NCBI GenBank assembly: GCA_034044135.1
Contig: CP139021.1
Location: 2,371,635-2,435,634 of the forward strand
DNA: 64,000 bases
DNA from: Flammeovirgaceae bacterium SG7u.111
GTDB lineage: Bacteria > Bacteroidota > Bacteroidia > Cytophagales > Flammeovirgaceae
Direction of reading: 5' to 3'
Below the pieces are notes generated by a model, which searched no databases, had not been told where the DNA came from, and worked only from the letters and a program-made list of their open reading frames with translations. Of the stretch, positions 41,168 to 48,978 are shown piece by piece. A program made the position numbers and the translations under genes. The number at the start of each line of letters is the position of its first letter. The first letter of the stretch is position 1.

Positions 41168-42631
41168 ATGGAAAAGATAGTAGAAATGAAAAATCGGATT
41201 TCATTTGTAGTGATATTACTGGTTTCGCTTTTTGCTTTGGAGGCATGTAAAGTAGGTCCAGGTTTTAAGACCCAGCGAACGGAGATAGACGAAGCTGAAG
41301 TGTACAGGTACGATAGCTTACAGCTCGCTATGGAAGATTCGGTATTGAACATAAGTTGGTGGGAATTATTCAACGACCCTGTGTTGGATACCTTGATCAA
41401 GATCGGGCTGGTGGAGAACAAAGATCTGCTCATAGCATCTAGCAGAATAGAGCAAGCAAGGGCTCAGCTTGGGTTTACTAAAGCTAATATGTGGCCGAGC
41501 ATTACTTATACTGGAAGTGCGTTGAGAGGGAATGTTGTAGGCGGTCAACCAACTGCGGGTCTGTCGGTAACCAATATGTTTACAGGGTTTGGTTCATTAA
41601 ATTGGGAGATAGATTTTTGGGGTAAGTTTAGGAGGGCAAATGAAGCTGCCCAAGCCGATTTGTTGGCATCGGAATATGGTCAAAGAACAGTTCAGATCGG
41701 GTTGATTTCTTCCATAGTTGGGACGTATTATCAGCTGCTCGATTACAGATGGAGATTGTATATCTCAATGAGAACAGTTGATTTGCGGCAAGAGTCTTTA
41801 GATATTATTCAGGCAAGGTATACCAATGGTGTTGTACCTGAGATTGACCTCAACCAAGCACAAATTCAGCTGGCGATCGCAGCTTCTGCTGTTCCGTTTT
41901 ACAAAAGGTTGGTTGCCCAAACGGAAAATGCCTTAGGTACTTTACTTGGCAGAACTCCACGGGCTATCACCGTAGGAGCTGAATTGAACGATCAGGAATT
42001 GCCACCAGATATTCCTGTAGGCTTGCCTTCTATGCTCATGGAAAGGAGGCCGGATGTGCTCCAGGCCGAAGCTTCGCTACATGCGCAAACTGCTCGAATT
42101 GGAGTAGCTGTTGCCCAGCGTTTTCCAAGTATCAGCCTGACAGGTTTGCTAGGGGTAGCCAGTGGTGACATTTCTAACTTAACCGCCAATGGCCCTGCTT
42201 TCGCTTTTGGGGGGAGCTTGCTCGGACCTGTTTTTGAATTTGGCAAGAATAAACGCCGGGTGGAGGTAGAGCGGAAGAAAACCGAACAAGTGCTCTATGA
42301 ATATGAGAAAACGGTGATCACTGCTTTCCGAGAAGTGGAAGATGCTCTTGTAGAAATTCAAACATTGAAAGACGAGCTTCAAGCAAGGCGAGACCATGTA
42401 GCTGCTGCCCAAAATGCCCAGGAGCTTTCTAAGGAGCGTTACGACAAAGGTGTGACCAGCTTTCTCGAGCTGATTGAAAGTCAAAGACAGGCATTTGAAG
42501 CCCAGCTAAGCTTGTCCGAAACAACCCAAAAGCTATTTAATGGGTATGTTAAGCTCTATAAAGCTTTGGGAGGCGGTTGGCTATCTGAGGAAGAGTCCAA
42601 TGCTGCTGCAACTGCACCACAAGATGAATAA
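41168..42631 (+). CDS. Outer-membrane efflux channel, NodT/OprM family lipoprotein
   Basis: In-frame ATGs are at 41150 (overlapping the pump gene), 41168 and 41186; 41168, right after the pump stop, is chosen, giving 487 residues. The signal ends VSLFALEAC, a lipobox, so it is lipid-anchored. Two OEP repeats of long helices and strands (NISWWELFNDPVLDTLI, LGFTKANMWPSITYTGSAL, the second starting near RRPDVLQAEASLHAQTARIGVAVAQRFPSISLTG) build the trimeric tunnel. The second repeat signature is complete. It closes the tripartite pump with the two upstream genes. A terminator lies about 210 bp downstream. Confidence 0.94.
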   Translation: MEKIVEMKNRISFVVILLVSLFALEACKVGPGFKTQRTEIDEAEVYRYDSLQLAMEDSVLNISWWELFNDPVLDTLIKIGLVENKDLLIASSRIEQARAQLGFTKANMWPSITYTGSALRGNVVGGQPTAGLSVTNMFTGFGSLNWEIDFWGKFRRANEAAQADLLASEYGQRTVQIGLISSIVGTYYQLLDYRWRLYISMRTVDLRQESLDIIQARYTNGVVPEIDLNQAQIQLAIAASAVPFYKRLVAQTENALGTLLGRTPRAITVGAELNDQELPPDIPVGLPSMLMERRPDVLQAEASLHAQTARIGVAVAQRFPSISLTGLLGVASGDISNLTANGPAFAFGGSLLGPVFEFGKNKRRVEVERKKTEQVLYEYEKTVITAFREVEDALVEIQTLKDELQARRDHVAAAQNAQELSKERYDKGVTSFLELIESQRQAFEAQLSLSETTQKLFNGYVKLYKALGGGWLSEEESNAAATAPQDE

Positions 42632-42783
42632 GGTTTCTTTGTAGGTAAATGTAAAAGGTTACTTTTACTTGATGCCTCAGAAAATCTGGTTTATGGATGA
42701 CCGTTTAGAGGCTGGAGACTAGAATTTAGAAAAATGTCCTTTTGGATTTTCCCTTTTTCTAACTTCTTTACGTAAAACCACTG

Positions 42784-42800
42784 GGCTGTGAGCCACAGCC
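42784..42800. repeat. Small perfect hairpin
   Basis: GGCTGTG-AGC-CACAGCC, a 7-bp stem with a 3-base loop, in the spacer after the efflux operon. It has no T run and its role is unknown. Confidence 0.5.
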
Positions 42801-42842
42801 TTGGACATTAGCCTGAATTATCAAATAGATTCATAAAGAGTT

Positions 42843-42873
42843 AAAAAGACTGCTTAACGGCAGTCTTTTTTTG
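42843..42873. terminator. Bidirectional terminator between convergent genes
   Basis: AAAAAGACTGC and GCAGTCTTTTTTT pair around TTAACG. With A and T runs on both sides it can end transcripts from the efflux operon (plus) and from the gene at 42888 (minus). Confidence 0.85.
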
Positions 42874-42887
42874 TATAAAGTTTACGG

Positions 42888-43208
42888 TCAAGTTGTTTGG
42901 CTGTTTGGCGTCCACATTTTGAAAAACCTAAATTGCTTGCTGTACTCCTCTCTGGGGCAAAAGGCTAGGCAGACTTCTCGGTTGTCGAGTGCCGACTCGG
43001 TAAGTATGAGGTGCTGGGATTCTTTTTTTGCATTTTCAAACTCCTTATCATTGACTTTGCACACCACCTTTTTGAATACGGAATTTATCCATTGCTGCAT
43101 TTTTTCATCCTTTTCAAACTTTTTGTAACAAGCTAGCGAAGCGTGTGCGGCGATTACTGGAGCGAACTTATCGGGAATGTCCTCTTTGAGAAGAATGTAC
43201 ATTTTCAT
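42888..43208 (-). CDS. Peptidyl-tRNA hydrolase 2-like small protein
   Basis: The product is 106 residues, cytoplasmic. It starts KMYILLKEDIPDKFAPVIAAHASLACY, which resembles the PTH2 pattern of a first strand followed by an Ala-His helix, with SVFKKVVCKVNDKEFENA and LTESALDNREVCLAFCPREEY later. PTH2 recycles peptidyl-tRNA, but the usual catalytic set (Lys, Gln, Asp, Thr) is only partly recognisable, so it may be a divergent relative. It ends in a shared terminator and stands beside the IS630 element (20 bp from the start to the left end). The function remains a guess. Confidence 0.5.
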   Translation of the reverse strand: MKMYILLKEDIPDKFAPVIAAHASLACYKKFEKDEKMQQWINSVFKKVVCKVNDKEFENAKKESQHLILTESALDNREVCLAFCPREEYSKQFRFFKMWTPNSQTT

Positions 43209-43237
43209 GTGCCTAGGGATTTTTTTATTTTAAGTAC

Positions 43238-44053
43238 CTACCCAAAAGAAATCGAATATTGTTTTCCATAATTTTGTAGGATTGACAAGGTGGCCTCAAT
43301 GAGAGATTTCATGGAGGTATAATGCCTTGGTTTGATCCAATAGTGCTTGAGCATCTTCCATAAGACCTCTATCAGGTTGAGCTCGGGGCAGTATGCGGGG
43401 ATAAACTGTAGGTACAGCCCTTTTCCCTTCCATTTTTCTATATATCCCTTTACGTCTTTGGATTTGTGGATCGCGGCGTTGTCCAAGACCAGTACGGTTT
43501 TCTTCTTGATCGTCTCGGAGAAACTGTCCAGTACCTGTATGACACATGCCGAGTTTGCCGCGCCATGGTAATAGCTCCCCGTGAAGGTGTTGGCCAACGG
43601 GTCGAGTATGCCCAAGACGGAGACCCCGTTGCCCCGCCGGGCGGGCAGCTTGTTTGCCGTGCCAACGGGCTGCCACGCATACGGAACGTTCGGGCACAGG
43701 CTTATCCCCGTCTCGTCAAAATAACACAGGTCGATCTCCCCTTGCCGGGCCTGCTGTCCCAGACAGTCGAGTTCTTGTTGGAAGAAACGGAACATCTCTT
43801 CGTCACGGTTGTTTTCCAGGGAGTTGCGCATGCGCTTCCAGACAAGACCCGACTTTTTCAATATCCGCTTGACGGTCTTCCCACAGGCGTCCTTGCCGAA
43901 CTTGGTGGAGACCTCTTGGGCAAAAAAACGGAGACAGGTGACAGGCCCTTCCCGGGCAAGGGATGCTATTTTTTTTGCTCTTCCACCGTATAGATACTCG
44001 GCCGCCCACTCTTGGGGGCATCCATCAATCCTGCCGCCTTTGAGGATTCCCAT
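43238..44053 (-). CDS. IS630-family OrfB, DDE transposase core
   Basis: The frame runs from about 44053 to 43238 and is entered from orfA by a -1 shift on a run of eight A residues at 43969-43976, so the first codons of the separate reading are not used. The product has an HTH_33-type winged segment (FGKDACGKTVKRILKKSGLVW) and a DDE_3 core: D in IDLCYFDETGI, D in VLVLDNAAIHKSKD, E in PELNLIEVLWKMLKHYW, the three catalytic residues. It cuts and joins the element ends at TA. Intact, so the element may be active and could also move the related MITEs. Confidence 0.88.
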   Translation of the reverse strand: MGILKGGRIDGCPQEWAAEYLYGGRAKKIASLAREGPVTCLRFFAQEVSTKFGKDACGKTVKRILKKSGLVWKRMRNSLENNRDEEMFRFFQQELDCLGQQARQGEIDLCYFDETGISLCPNVPYAWQPVGTANKLPARRGNGVSVLGILDPLANTFTGSYYHGAANSACVIQVLDSFSETIKKKTVLVLDNAAIHKSKDVKGYIEKWKGKGLYLQFIPAYCPELNLIEVLWKMLKHYWIKPRHYTSMKSLIEATLSILQNYGKQYSISFG

Positions 44054-44247
44054 CTGTCAAACCACTCCGAGATGGTGGCCCTGCGCACCTCGAATATGTC
44101 CCTGAGCATATCTATCGTATGTCCTTTGTTGCTCAGGAGCAGCGCATGGGCACGGTCGCGCTCGCGTTCAGAACCACCCTGCTTTTTCAAGGTTTTTAGT
44201 TCCATCTCTTCTGACGCACTTAGTGTGATATAGCGTTTTTCCATCAA
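43966..44247 (-). CDS. IS630-family OrfA, DNA-binding part
   Basis: The product is 93 residues. It holds an HTH of the HTH_29/HTH_32 type (GHTIDMLRDIFEVRRATISEWFDRWE) and ends GRPSIYTVEEQKK at a TAG right after an A8 run. Reading GAG CAA AAA AAA with one base back gives ATA GCA and continues into orfB, so a fusion enzyme is likely. The N-terminal coiled helix (LSASEEMELKTLKKQGG) is as in related elements. Confidence 0.88.
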   Translation of the reverse strand: MMEKRYITLSASEEMELKTLKKQGGSERERDRAHALLLSNKGHTIDMLRDIFEVRRATISEWFDRWESSKAAGLMDAPKSGRPSIYTVEEQKK

Positions 44248-44377
44248 GCTAATTTAAGGCTTTTTTATTATACGGTTTCTTTTGTCCACTTACTTAAATA
44301 TAATTTATTTACCGAATAATATTGAATATCTTCTTTTAAGTAGATATATTTAATTATCTCTTTTAAAGAAGATAATT

Positions 44378-45001
44378 ATGAAAGCAGTAATTACGGGTGA
44401 TATCATAGACTCTAGGAAGGCGGAGCAACCAGGGCAATGGCTAAAAATACTCAAAAGAATATTGGGTGAATATGGCGCTTCTCCCAAAAAATGGGATATT
44501 TACAGAGGTGATAGTTTCCAATTGCAGGTGGAAAATCCTCAATGTGCTTTGCTGGTGGCTTTGCGTCTAAAGGCAGCCATAAAGCAGTTAAAAGGGCTAA
44601 ATGTGCGGATGGGAATTGGGATAGGAGGAGTGAGCTATGAAGCAGAAAGGGTGATGGAGTCGCAAGGGGAAGTTTTTATACATGCAGGAAAGTGCTTCGA
44701 TACGTTGAAGAAAAAGACGCTTGCACTGAAGTCGCCGTGGCATGAGCTAGATGAGGAAATCAATTTGTACTTAGAACTTGCTTTGCTCACTATTGATAAT
44801 TGGACTGCAAACTCAGCAGAAATAGTACAGTTGGCAATAGAGCATCCTCATAAAACTCAGATGGAGCTATCGGAAATGTTAAAGATTACCCAAAGCAATG
44901 TAAGTAGCCGCTTCAGGCGGGCGGGCTACGAGGAGGTAATGAAAGTAGAAAAGCGATTTAGAAAGCTTATAGTGCATAAAAACACTTCAGACAAGATATG
45001 A
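44378..45001 (+). CDS. SatD-like protein
   Basis: The product is 207 residues, cytoplasmic. The start MKAVITGDIIDSRKA and the following RGDSFQLQVENPQCALLVALRLKAAIK and MGIGIGG blocks are those of the SatD family (named from an acid-tolerance operon of streptococci, biochemical role unknown); the pattern resembles cyclase-like ferredoxin folds. The C-terminal part (TQMELSEMLKITQSNVSSRFRRAGYEEV, about 165-195) is a helix-turn-helix, so DNA binding is possible. Its TGA overlaps the ATG of the next gene (ATGA), so both are coupled; SatD and DUF3307 are common partners in Bacteroidetes. It starts 80 bp from the right end of the IS630 element. Confidence 0.82.
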   Translation: MKAVITGDIIDSRKAEQPGQWLKILKRILGEYGASPKKWDIYRGDSFQLQVENPQCALLVALRLKAAIKQLKGLNVRMGIGIGGVSYEAERVMESQGEVFIHAGKCFDTLKKKTLALKSPWHELDEEINLYLELALLTIDNWTANSAEIVQLAIEHPHKTQMELSEMLKITQSNVSSRFRRAGYEEVMKVEKRFRKLIVHKNTSDKI

Positions 45002-45723
45002 TTCTATTTTTTAAATTGTTGTTAGCGCATTTGATCGGCGATTTTACCCTGCAAAGTGATAAATCTGTTGCTGATAAGGAAGTCAAAAAAATCAAGTCTC
45101 CTTACCTATATGCCCATGTGCTCATCCACCTGATATTGACTGTGGTAGCTGTTGGTTTCCAGTCGAAATACTGGCTTGGGGTTGTTGTGGTTGTAGTTGC
45201 CCATTACCTTATAGACCTTTTTAAATTATATGTACAAAACGAGAAGAACCAGGGGCGTTACTTTATCTTAGATCAGGCTATGCATGTAGGGGTTATTGCC
45301 TTGGTAGTGCATGCTTACAAACCGTTTCCTCTTAAAAACTTAACTGCTTTCGGATCGAAAATCCTGTTGTTAGTAATTTGCTTGGTTACGCTTACTTATG
45401 TGGTTTCCGTTGCAATGCAGGTGTTTTTTTCTAAATGGAACAATGATTTTCAGGAAAAGGGGGAGGAGTCGTTGCAAAATGCGGGAAAGTACATAGGCAT
45501 GCTGGAGAGACTGTTTGTCTTTGTGTTTGTGGCGACCAATCATTGGCAGGCAATCGGCTTTTTGATAGCAGCAAAATCGGTGTTCCGCTTTGGGGATTTA
45601 AGCAGGGCAAAAGACCGAAAACTGACCGAATATATTTTGATAGGTACGCTGCTGAGCGTAGGGTCGGCTATTCTGGTCGGGTTGGTTTATCTTTTCTTGA
45701 GTAAGTTGCCTAGCTTTAAGTAG
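44998..45723 (+). CDS. DUF3307 membrane protein
   Basis: The product is 241 residues with about five to six membrane segments. The first 130 residues match DUF3307: LLLAHLIGDFTLQSDKSVADK, SPYLYAHVLIHLILT, VVVAHYLIDLFKLYVQNE and FILDQAMHVGVIALVVHAY, with His and Asp residues conserved in the membrane. Function unknown. It is coupled to the SatD-like gene. The stop codon TAG lies inside the left end of MITE-like element B (TTTAAGTAGG from 45715), so the last two residues (Phe-Lys) and the stop are probably supplied by the insertion; the original C-terminus may have been longer. Confidence 0.87.
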   Translation: MILFFKLLLAHLIGDFTLQSDKSVADKEVKKIKSPYLYAHVLIHLILTVVAVGFQSKYWLGVVVVVVAHYLIDLFKLYVQNEKNQGRYFILDQAMHVGVIALVVHAYKPFPLKNLTAFGSKILLLVICLVTLTYVVSVAMQVFFSKWNNDFQEKGEESLQNAGKYIGMLERLFVFVFVATNHWQAIGFLIAAKSVFRFGDLSRAKDRKLTEYILIGTLLSVGSAILVGLVYLFLSKLPSFK

Positions 45724-45876
45724 GTGGAGATAAGATAAACGTATATTTGGATGCGGTTATTTGTTCGTTAGGTGAGCGGTTCCCCGTCGGGACAAAAAAA
45801 CCTTGTATAGCCCAATTGTGGAAGGATTTTTTAACGAAGCATAGCGGATACGGCTTTTTATGTCCACTTACTTAAA
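45715..45876 (+). repeat. MITE-like element B, IS630-type ends
   Basis: About 162 bp with ends TTTAAGTAGGTGGAGATAAG (left) and, read inward, TTTAAGTAAGTGGACATAAA (right). It contains the internal block GGATTTTTTAACGAAGCATA shared with element A (17831-17996). The right end is almost the same as that of the IS630 element 1.4 kb away. No coding capacity. It overlaps the stop codon of the DUF3307 gene. Confidence 0.78.
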
Positions 45877-45899
45877 TAAGTCCTTAGGATTTGCTCCTT

Positions 45900-46706
45900 C
45901 TACTCAATTTCCTCGGCTATTTTTCTGGTGTGCTTAATCAAATCTAAAATCCCATTTTTTATCTCCTTGCGGAGGAACTCGTGTCCACCGATAAAGTCAG
46001 GAGGAATGTCGTGAATATAATTGAGCGTATAGTTTACTTCTAGGGTTTCGTAGTCTGAGAGGATGTAGTAGTTGGAAAGGGAGATGGACATCTTTGAGGT
46101 TTTGTGCATGAGCACTTTTCCATATTCGTAGTTGTGTTGGATCACGACCTTGTCAGGAAGGCCAGCAGGTTCATGTGATTTGGAAAAAGCGATAAGATCT
46201 AGCAATGTATCTCCTTGGAAGGGAGGTGTATAGAAATCAAGCTTATATTTGATGGTTGGTGCCCAAAAGCCACATTCCATTTTGAATGCACCATCCTCTA
46301 TTTTTGAGATATTGAATTCAGGTAAAGTCTTTTGTAAGTAGCCCAAGTCGCTAAGCCTTTCGTTGGAAAAGTAGGAGAGGGGTTGTGAAATGGTAAAAAC
46401 TGTTTTCGTGAGTAAAATGTAGTAGTTTTCTTCGCCTTTCTTATGCCAGTAGCCAAATACATCGAGTGGTAAAATATCTTTTTCCAGTGAAATATTGATG
46501 TTGCTACTATCGGGAAAGAGTATGTTGAACTCTTTGCCGAGCATGGTAGAAAAGAATTGAATACCACCTTTATCCAAAATATTTTGGTTAGGACTAAAAT
46601 ACAGATCGGGTTCATCGTGGATGAGTGATTGAGCAAAAGTACCTTGGGTAAAGGTGAGAAATAACAAAGTGGTAATTAATAAAAAAATAAACTTCTTTCT
46701 GTCCAT
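45900..46706 (-). CDS. Exported protein of unknown function
   Basis: The product is 268 residues with a signal peptide (about 1-25, ending FTQGTFAQ). The mature part is beta-rich with a helical end (LRKEIKNGILDLIKHTRKIAEEIE) and one lone Cys. No catalytic motif or family is recognised. It is divergent from the branching enzyme gene; a 14-bp inverted repeat lies between the two starts. Soluble periplasmic or outer-membrane associated. Confidence 0.72.
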   Translation of the reverse strand: MDRKKFIFLLITTLLFLTFTQGTFAQSLIHDEPDLYFSPNQNILDKGGIQFFSTMLGKEFNILFPDSSNINISLEKDILPLDVFGYWHKKGEENYYILLTKTVFTISQPLSYFSNERLSDLGYLQKTLPEFNISKIEDGAFKMECGFWAPTIKYKLDFYTPPFQGDTLLDLIAFSKSHEPAGLPDKVVIQHNYEYGKVLMHKTSKMSISLSNYYILSDYETLEVNYTLNYIHDIPPDFIGGHEFLRKEIKNGILDLIKHTRKIAEEIE

Positions 46707-46763
46707 TATTAATTAGAGTGCTGTGTGGTTTAATGAGCAGTATTTTGTAATATTGAGCATATA

Positions 46764-46806
46764 AATAATGAGAACATGGTCAATTGACACGGATGTTCTC
46801 ATTATT
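46764..46806. promoter_or_regulatory. 14-bp inverted repeat between divergent genes
   Basis: AATAATGAGAACAT (46764-46777) and ATGTTCTCATTATT (46793-46806) match perfectly, with 15 bases between. It lies 58 bp upstream of one gene start and 100 bp upstream of the other. There is no T run on either side, so an operator is likelier than a terminator. Confidence 0.5.
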
Positions 46807-46906
46807 CACCTTCAAAAAACTAACAAAATACTTGCGCATAATTTTTATTTGAGTAGGTTGTGTAAGTCTGTGTAATATCGCTCAATTAACTAAAAATTTG
46901 ATTTAG

Positions 46907-48922
46907 ATGTCAAAAAAAGCTCCCGTTCTTCGTCTGATAAAAGATGATCCTTGGCTAGAACCGTACAATGATCAAGTAACTGCTCGCTACGAGAGGTACA
47001 AAGATACGCTTAAATCATTGGAAGAACATTACGGTAGCCTTCCAGCTTTTGCCAGTGCTCACCACAATTTAGGTATCAACTACAGCAAAAAGGACAAGGG
47101 CTGGTATTATAGGGAATGGGCGCCAATGGCAAATGCACTTTACCTAACAGGTGATTTTAACAAATGGGATAGGACGTCTCATCCTTTGAAACGGGTAGAT
47201 AATGGCGTGTGGGAAATATTTCTCGATGCCAAAACCTATAGCAATAAGTTTGTTCACCAGAGCTTGATCAAGGTCCATGTGGTTACTCAACACGGTAGCT
47301 TTGACCGTATTCCTGCTATGATGACACGTGTGGTTCAAAACCCTGAAACACATGATTTTGCCGGGCAGCTCTGGGATCCACCCCGCCCATTTAAGTGGAC
47401 AGACGAAAAGTTCGATATCAATAGTATTAGCGAACCTTTGATCTACGAAAGTCATGTAGGAATGGCTACGGAGGAAGATGGTGTGGGTACGTATCGCGAG
47501 TTTGCCGACAATGTACTTCCGAGAATAAAGAAGCTTGGCTACAACACTATTCAGATGATGGCTGTGCAAGAGCACCCATATTATGGATCGTTTGGTTACC
47601 ATGTTTCTAACTTTTTTGCACCCTCTTCTAGATTTGGTACTCCCGAGGATCTTAAGTATTTGATAAATAAAGCCCACAAAACAGGAATTGCCGTAATTAT
47701 GGACATTGTCCATTCACATGCGGTCAAAAACCTAAACGAGGGCTTGAATGAGTTTGATGGTACGGATTACCAATACTTTCATGCTGGAGGAAAGGGACAC
47801 CACCCTGCTTGGGACTCGAAACTTTTCAACTATGGGAAATGGGAAGTGATACAGTTTTTGCTTTCCAACGTAACCTATTGGTTAGAGGAATTCCATTTTG
47901 ACGGATTTAGGTTTGATGGGGTAACGTCAATGATGTTTACACACCACGGGCACACAGCTTTCGATCATTATGATAAGTACTTTGTAAATGATATAGAAAA
48001 TGAGGCTATTACCTATTTGCAATTGGCAAATGACCTCATTCATGAGATAAAGCCGGGAGCATTGTCCATAGCTGAAGACGTGAGTGGGATGCCTGGTTTG
48101 AGCCGGCCAATAGACGAAGGAGGGCTTGGCTTTGATTACCGATTGGCCATGGGTATTCCCGATTATTGGATAAAGCTTTTGAAGCACTCAAAAGACGAAG
48201 ATTGGAACATTCACGAAATGTGGGGTGTGCTCAACAACAAGAGGGAAGGAGAGCGGGTAATCGCTTATGCAGAGTCACATGACCAGGCGTTGGTAGGTGA
48301 CAAGAGCTTGGCTTTCTGGCTGATGGACAAAGATATGTACTGGCATATGGCTATTGGGGACGAAAACTTGGTGATAGACCGAGGAATTGCCCTGCATAAA
48401 ATGATCCGACTGTTCACTTGTTCGTTAGGAGGTGATGGTTATTTAACTTTTATAGGCAATGAGTTTGGTCATCCCGAATGGGTAGATTTTCCGAGGGAAG
48501 GTAACGACTGGAGCTACAAATATGCAAGAAGGCAATGGTCTTTGGTAGATGATGAAAATCTGAAGTACAAATGGCTCAACAAGTTTGATGAGCACATGAT
48601 AAAGCTAGTGAAGAAATATAGGGTGATGGCTACGCAACATGCTTGGCAACTCAATATGGATGAGACCAACAAAGTGATTATTTTTAGTAAGGGTGATTTG
48701 GTGTTTGTTTTCAACTTCCATCCATCCAATTCTATTGAAGATTACCGTTTTTGGGTACCTAAGAAAGGCAAATACAAAATTATCTTGAATTCTGATAACC
48801 CAGAGTTTGGAGGGCACGATCGCATAGATGAAAGCTTGGCTTATAGCACAAATGCGGATCAAAAAGTGAGTATTTACCTTACCAATAGAACTGCTTTGGT
48901 TATGAAAAAGGCGAGGCGATAA
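46907..48922 (+). CDS. glgB: 1,4-alpha-glucan branching enzyme, GH13_8 type
   Basis: The product is 671 residues. A CBM48 part (about 60-140, YREWAPMANALYLTGDFNKWDR) precedes a GH13 barrel with the nucleophile D337 (GFRFDGVTSMM), acid/base E390 (SIAEDVSGMP) and D459 (AESHDQAL). The sequence is of the eukaryotic-like branching enzyme class (YESHVGMA, SNFFAPSSRFGTP), which is frequent in Bacteroidetes. It makes alpha-1,6 branches in glycogen in the cytoplasm. No other glycogen gene is adjacent. A terminator follows directly after the stop. Confidence 0.95.
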   Translation: MSKKAPVLRLIKDDPWLEPYNDQVTARYERYKDTLKSLEEHYGSLPAFASAHHNLGINYSKKDKGWYYREWAPMANALYLTGDFNKWDRTSHPLKRVDNGVWEIFLDAKTYSNKFVHQSLIKVHVVTQHGSFDRIPAMMTRVVQNPETHDFAGQLWDPPRPFKWTDEKFDINSISEPLIYESHVGMATEEDGVGTYREFADNVLPRIKKLGYNTIQMMAVQEHPYYGSFGYHVSNFFAPSSRFGTPEDLKYLINKAHKTGIAVIMDIVHSHAVKNLNEGLNEFDGTDYQYFHAGGKGHHPAWDSKLFNYGKWEVIQFLLSNVTYWLEEFHFDGFRFDGVTSMMFTHHGHTAFDHYDKYFVNDIENEAITYLQLANDLIHEIKPGALSIAEDVSGMPGLSRPIDEGGLGFDYRLAMGIPDYWIKLLKHSKDEDWNIHEMWGVLNNKREGERVIAYAESHDQALVGDKSLAFWLMDKDMYWHMAIGDENLVIDRGIALHKMIRLFTCSLGGDGYLTFIGNEFGHPEWVDFPREGNDWSYKYARRQWSLVDDENLKYKWLNKFDEHMIKLVKKYRVMATQHAWQLNMDETNKVIIFSKGDLVFVFNFHPSNSIEDYRFWVPKKGKYKIILNSDNPEFGGHDRIDESLAYSTNADQKVSIYLTNRTALVMKKARR

Positions 48923-48931
48923 TGGCTTATT

Positions 48932-48978
48932 AAAATTACCCTCAGCCATGAATTTTATAGCTGAGGGTAATTTTTTAA
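48932..48978. terminator. Bidirectional terminator after glgB
   Basis: A 15-bp perfect stem (AAAATTACCCTCAGC / GCTGAGGGTAATTTT) lies between the convergent stops of glgB and the GAF-PAS gene. A and T runs make it work in both directions. Confidence 0.9.

Larger units (their letters stand above)
43228..44298 (-). mobile_element. IS630-family insertion sequence, about 1071 bp
   Basis: The ends are imperfect inverted repeats: TTTTAAGTACCTACCCAAAA on the left, and (read inward from the right) TTTAAGTAAGTGGACAAAAG, both continuing GAAAYCGWATA. TA stands directly outside each end (43226-43227 and 44299-44300), the expected IS630 target duplication. It contains orfA and orfB on minus joined by a -1 shift. 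The same ends occur on two MITE-like elements in this window (17831 and 45715). Confidence 0.9.

Noticed and set aside
43466-43993. 175-codon frame on plus within the IS630 element
   Set aside because: Antisense to the transposase with its DDE residues.
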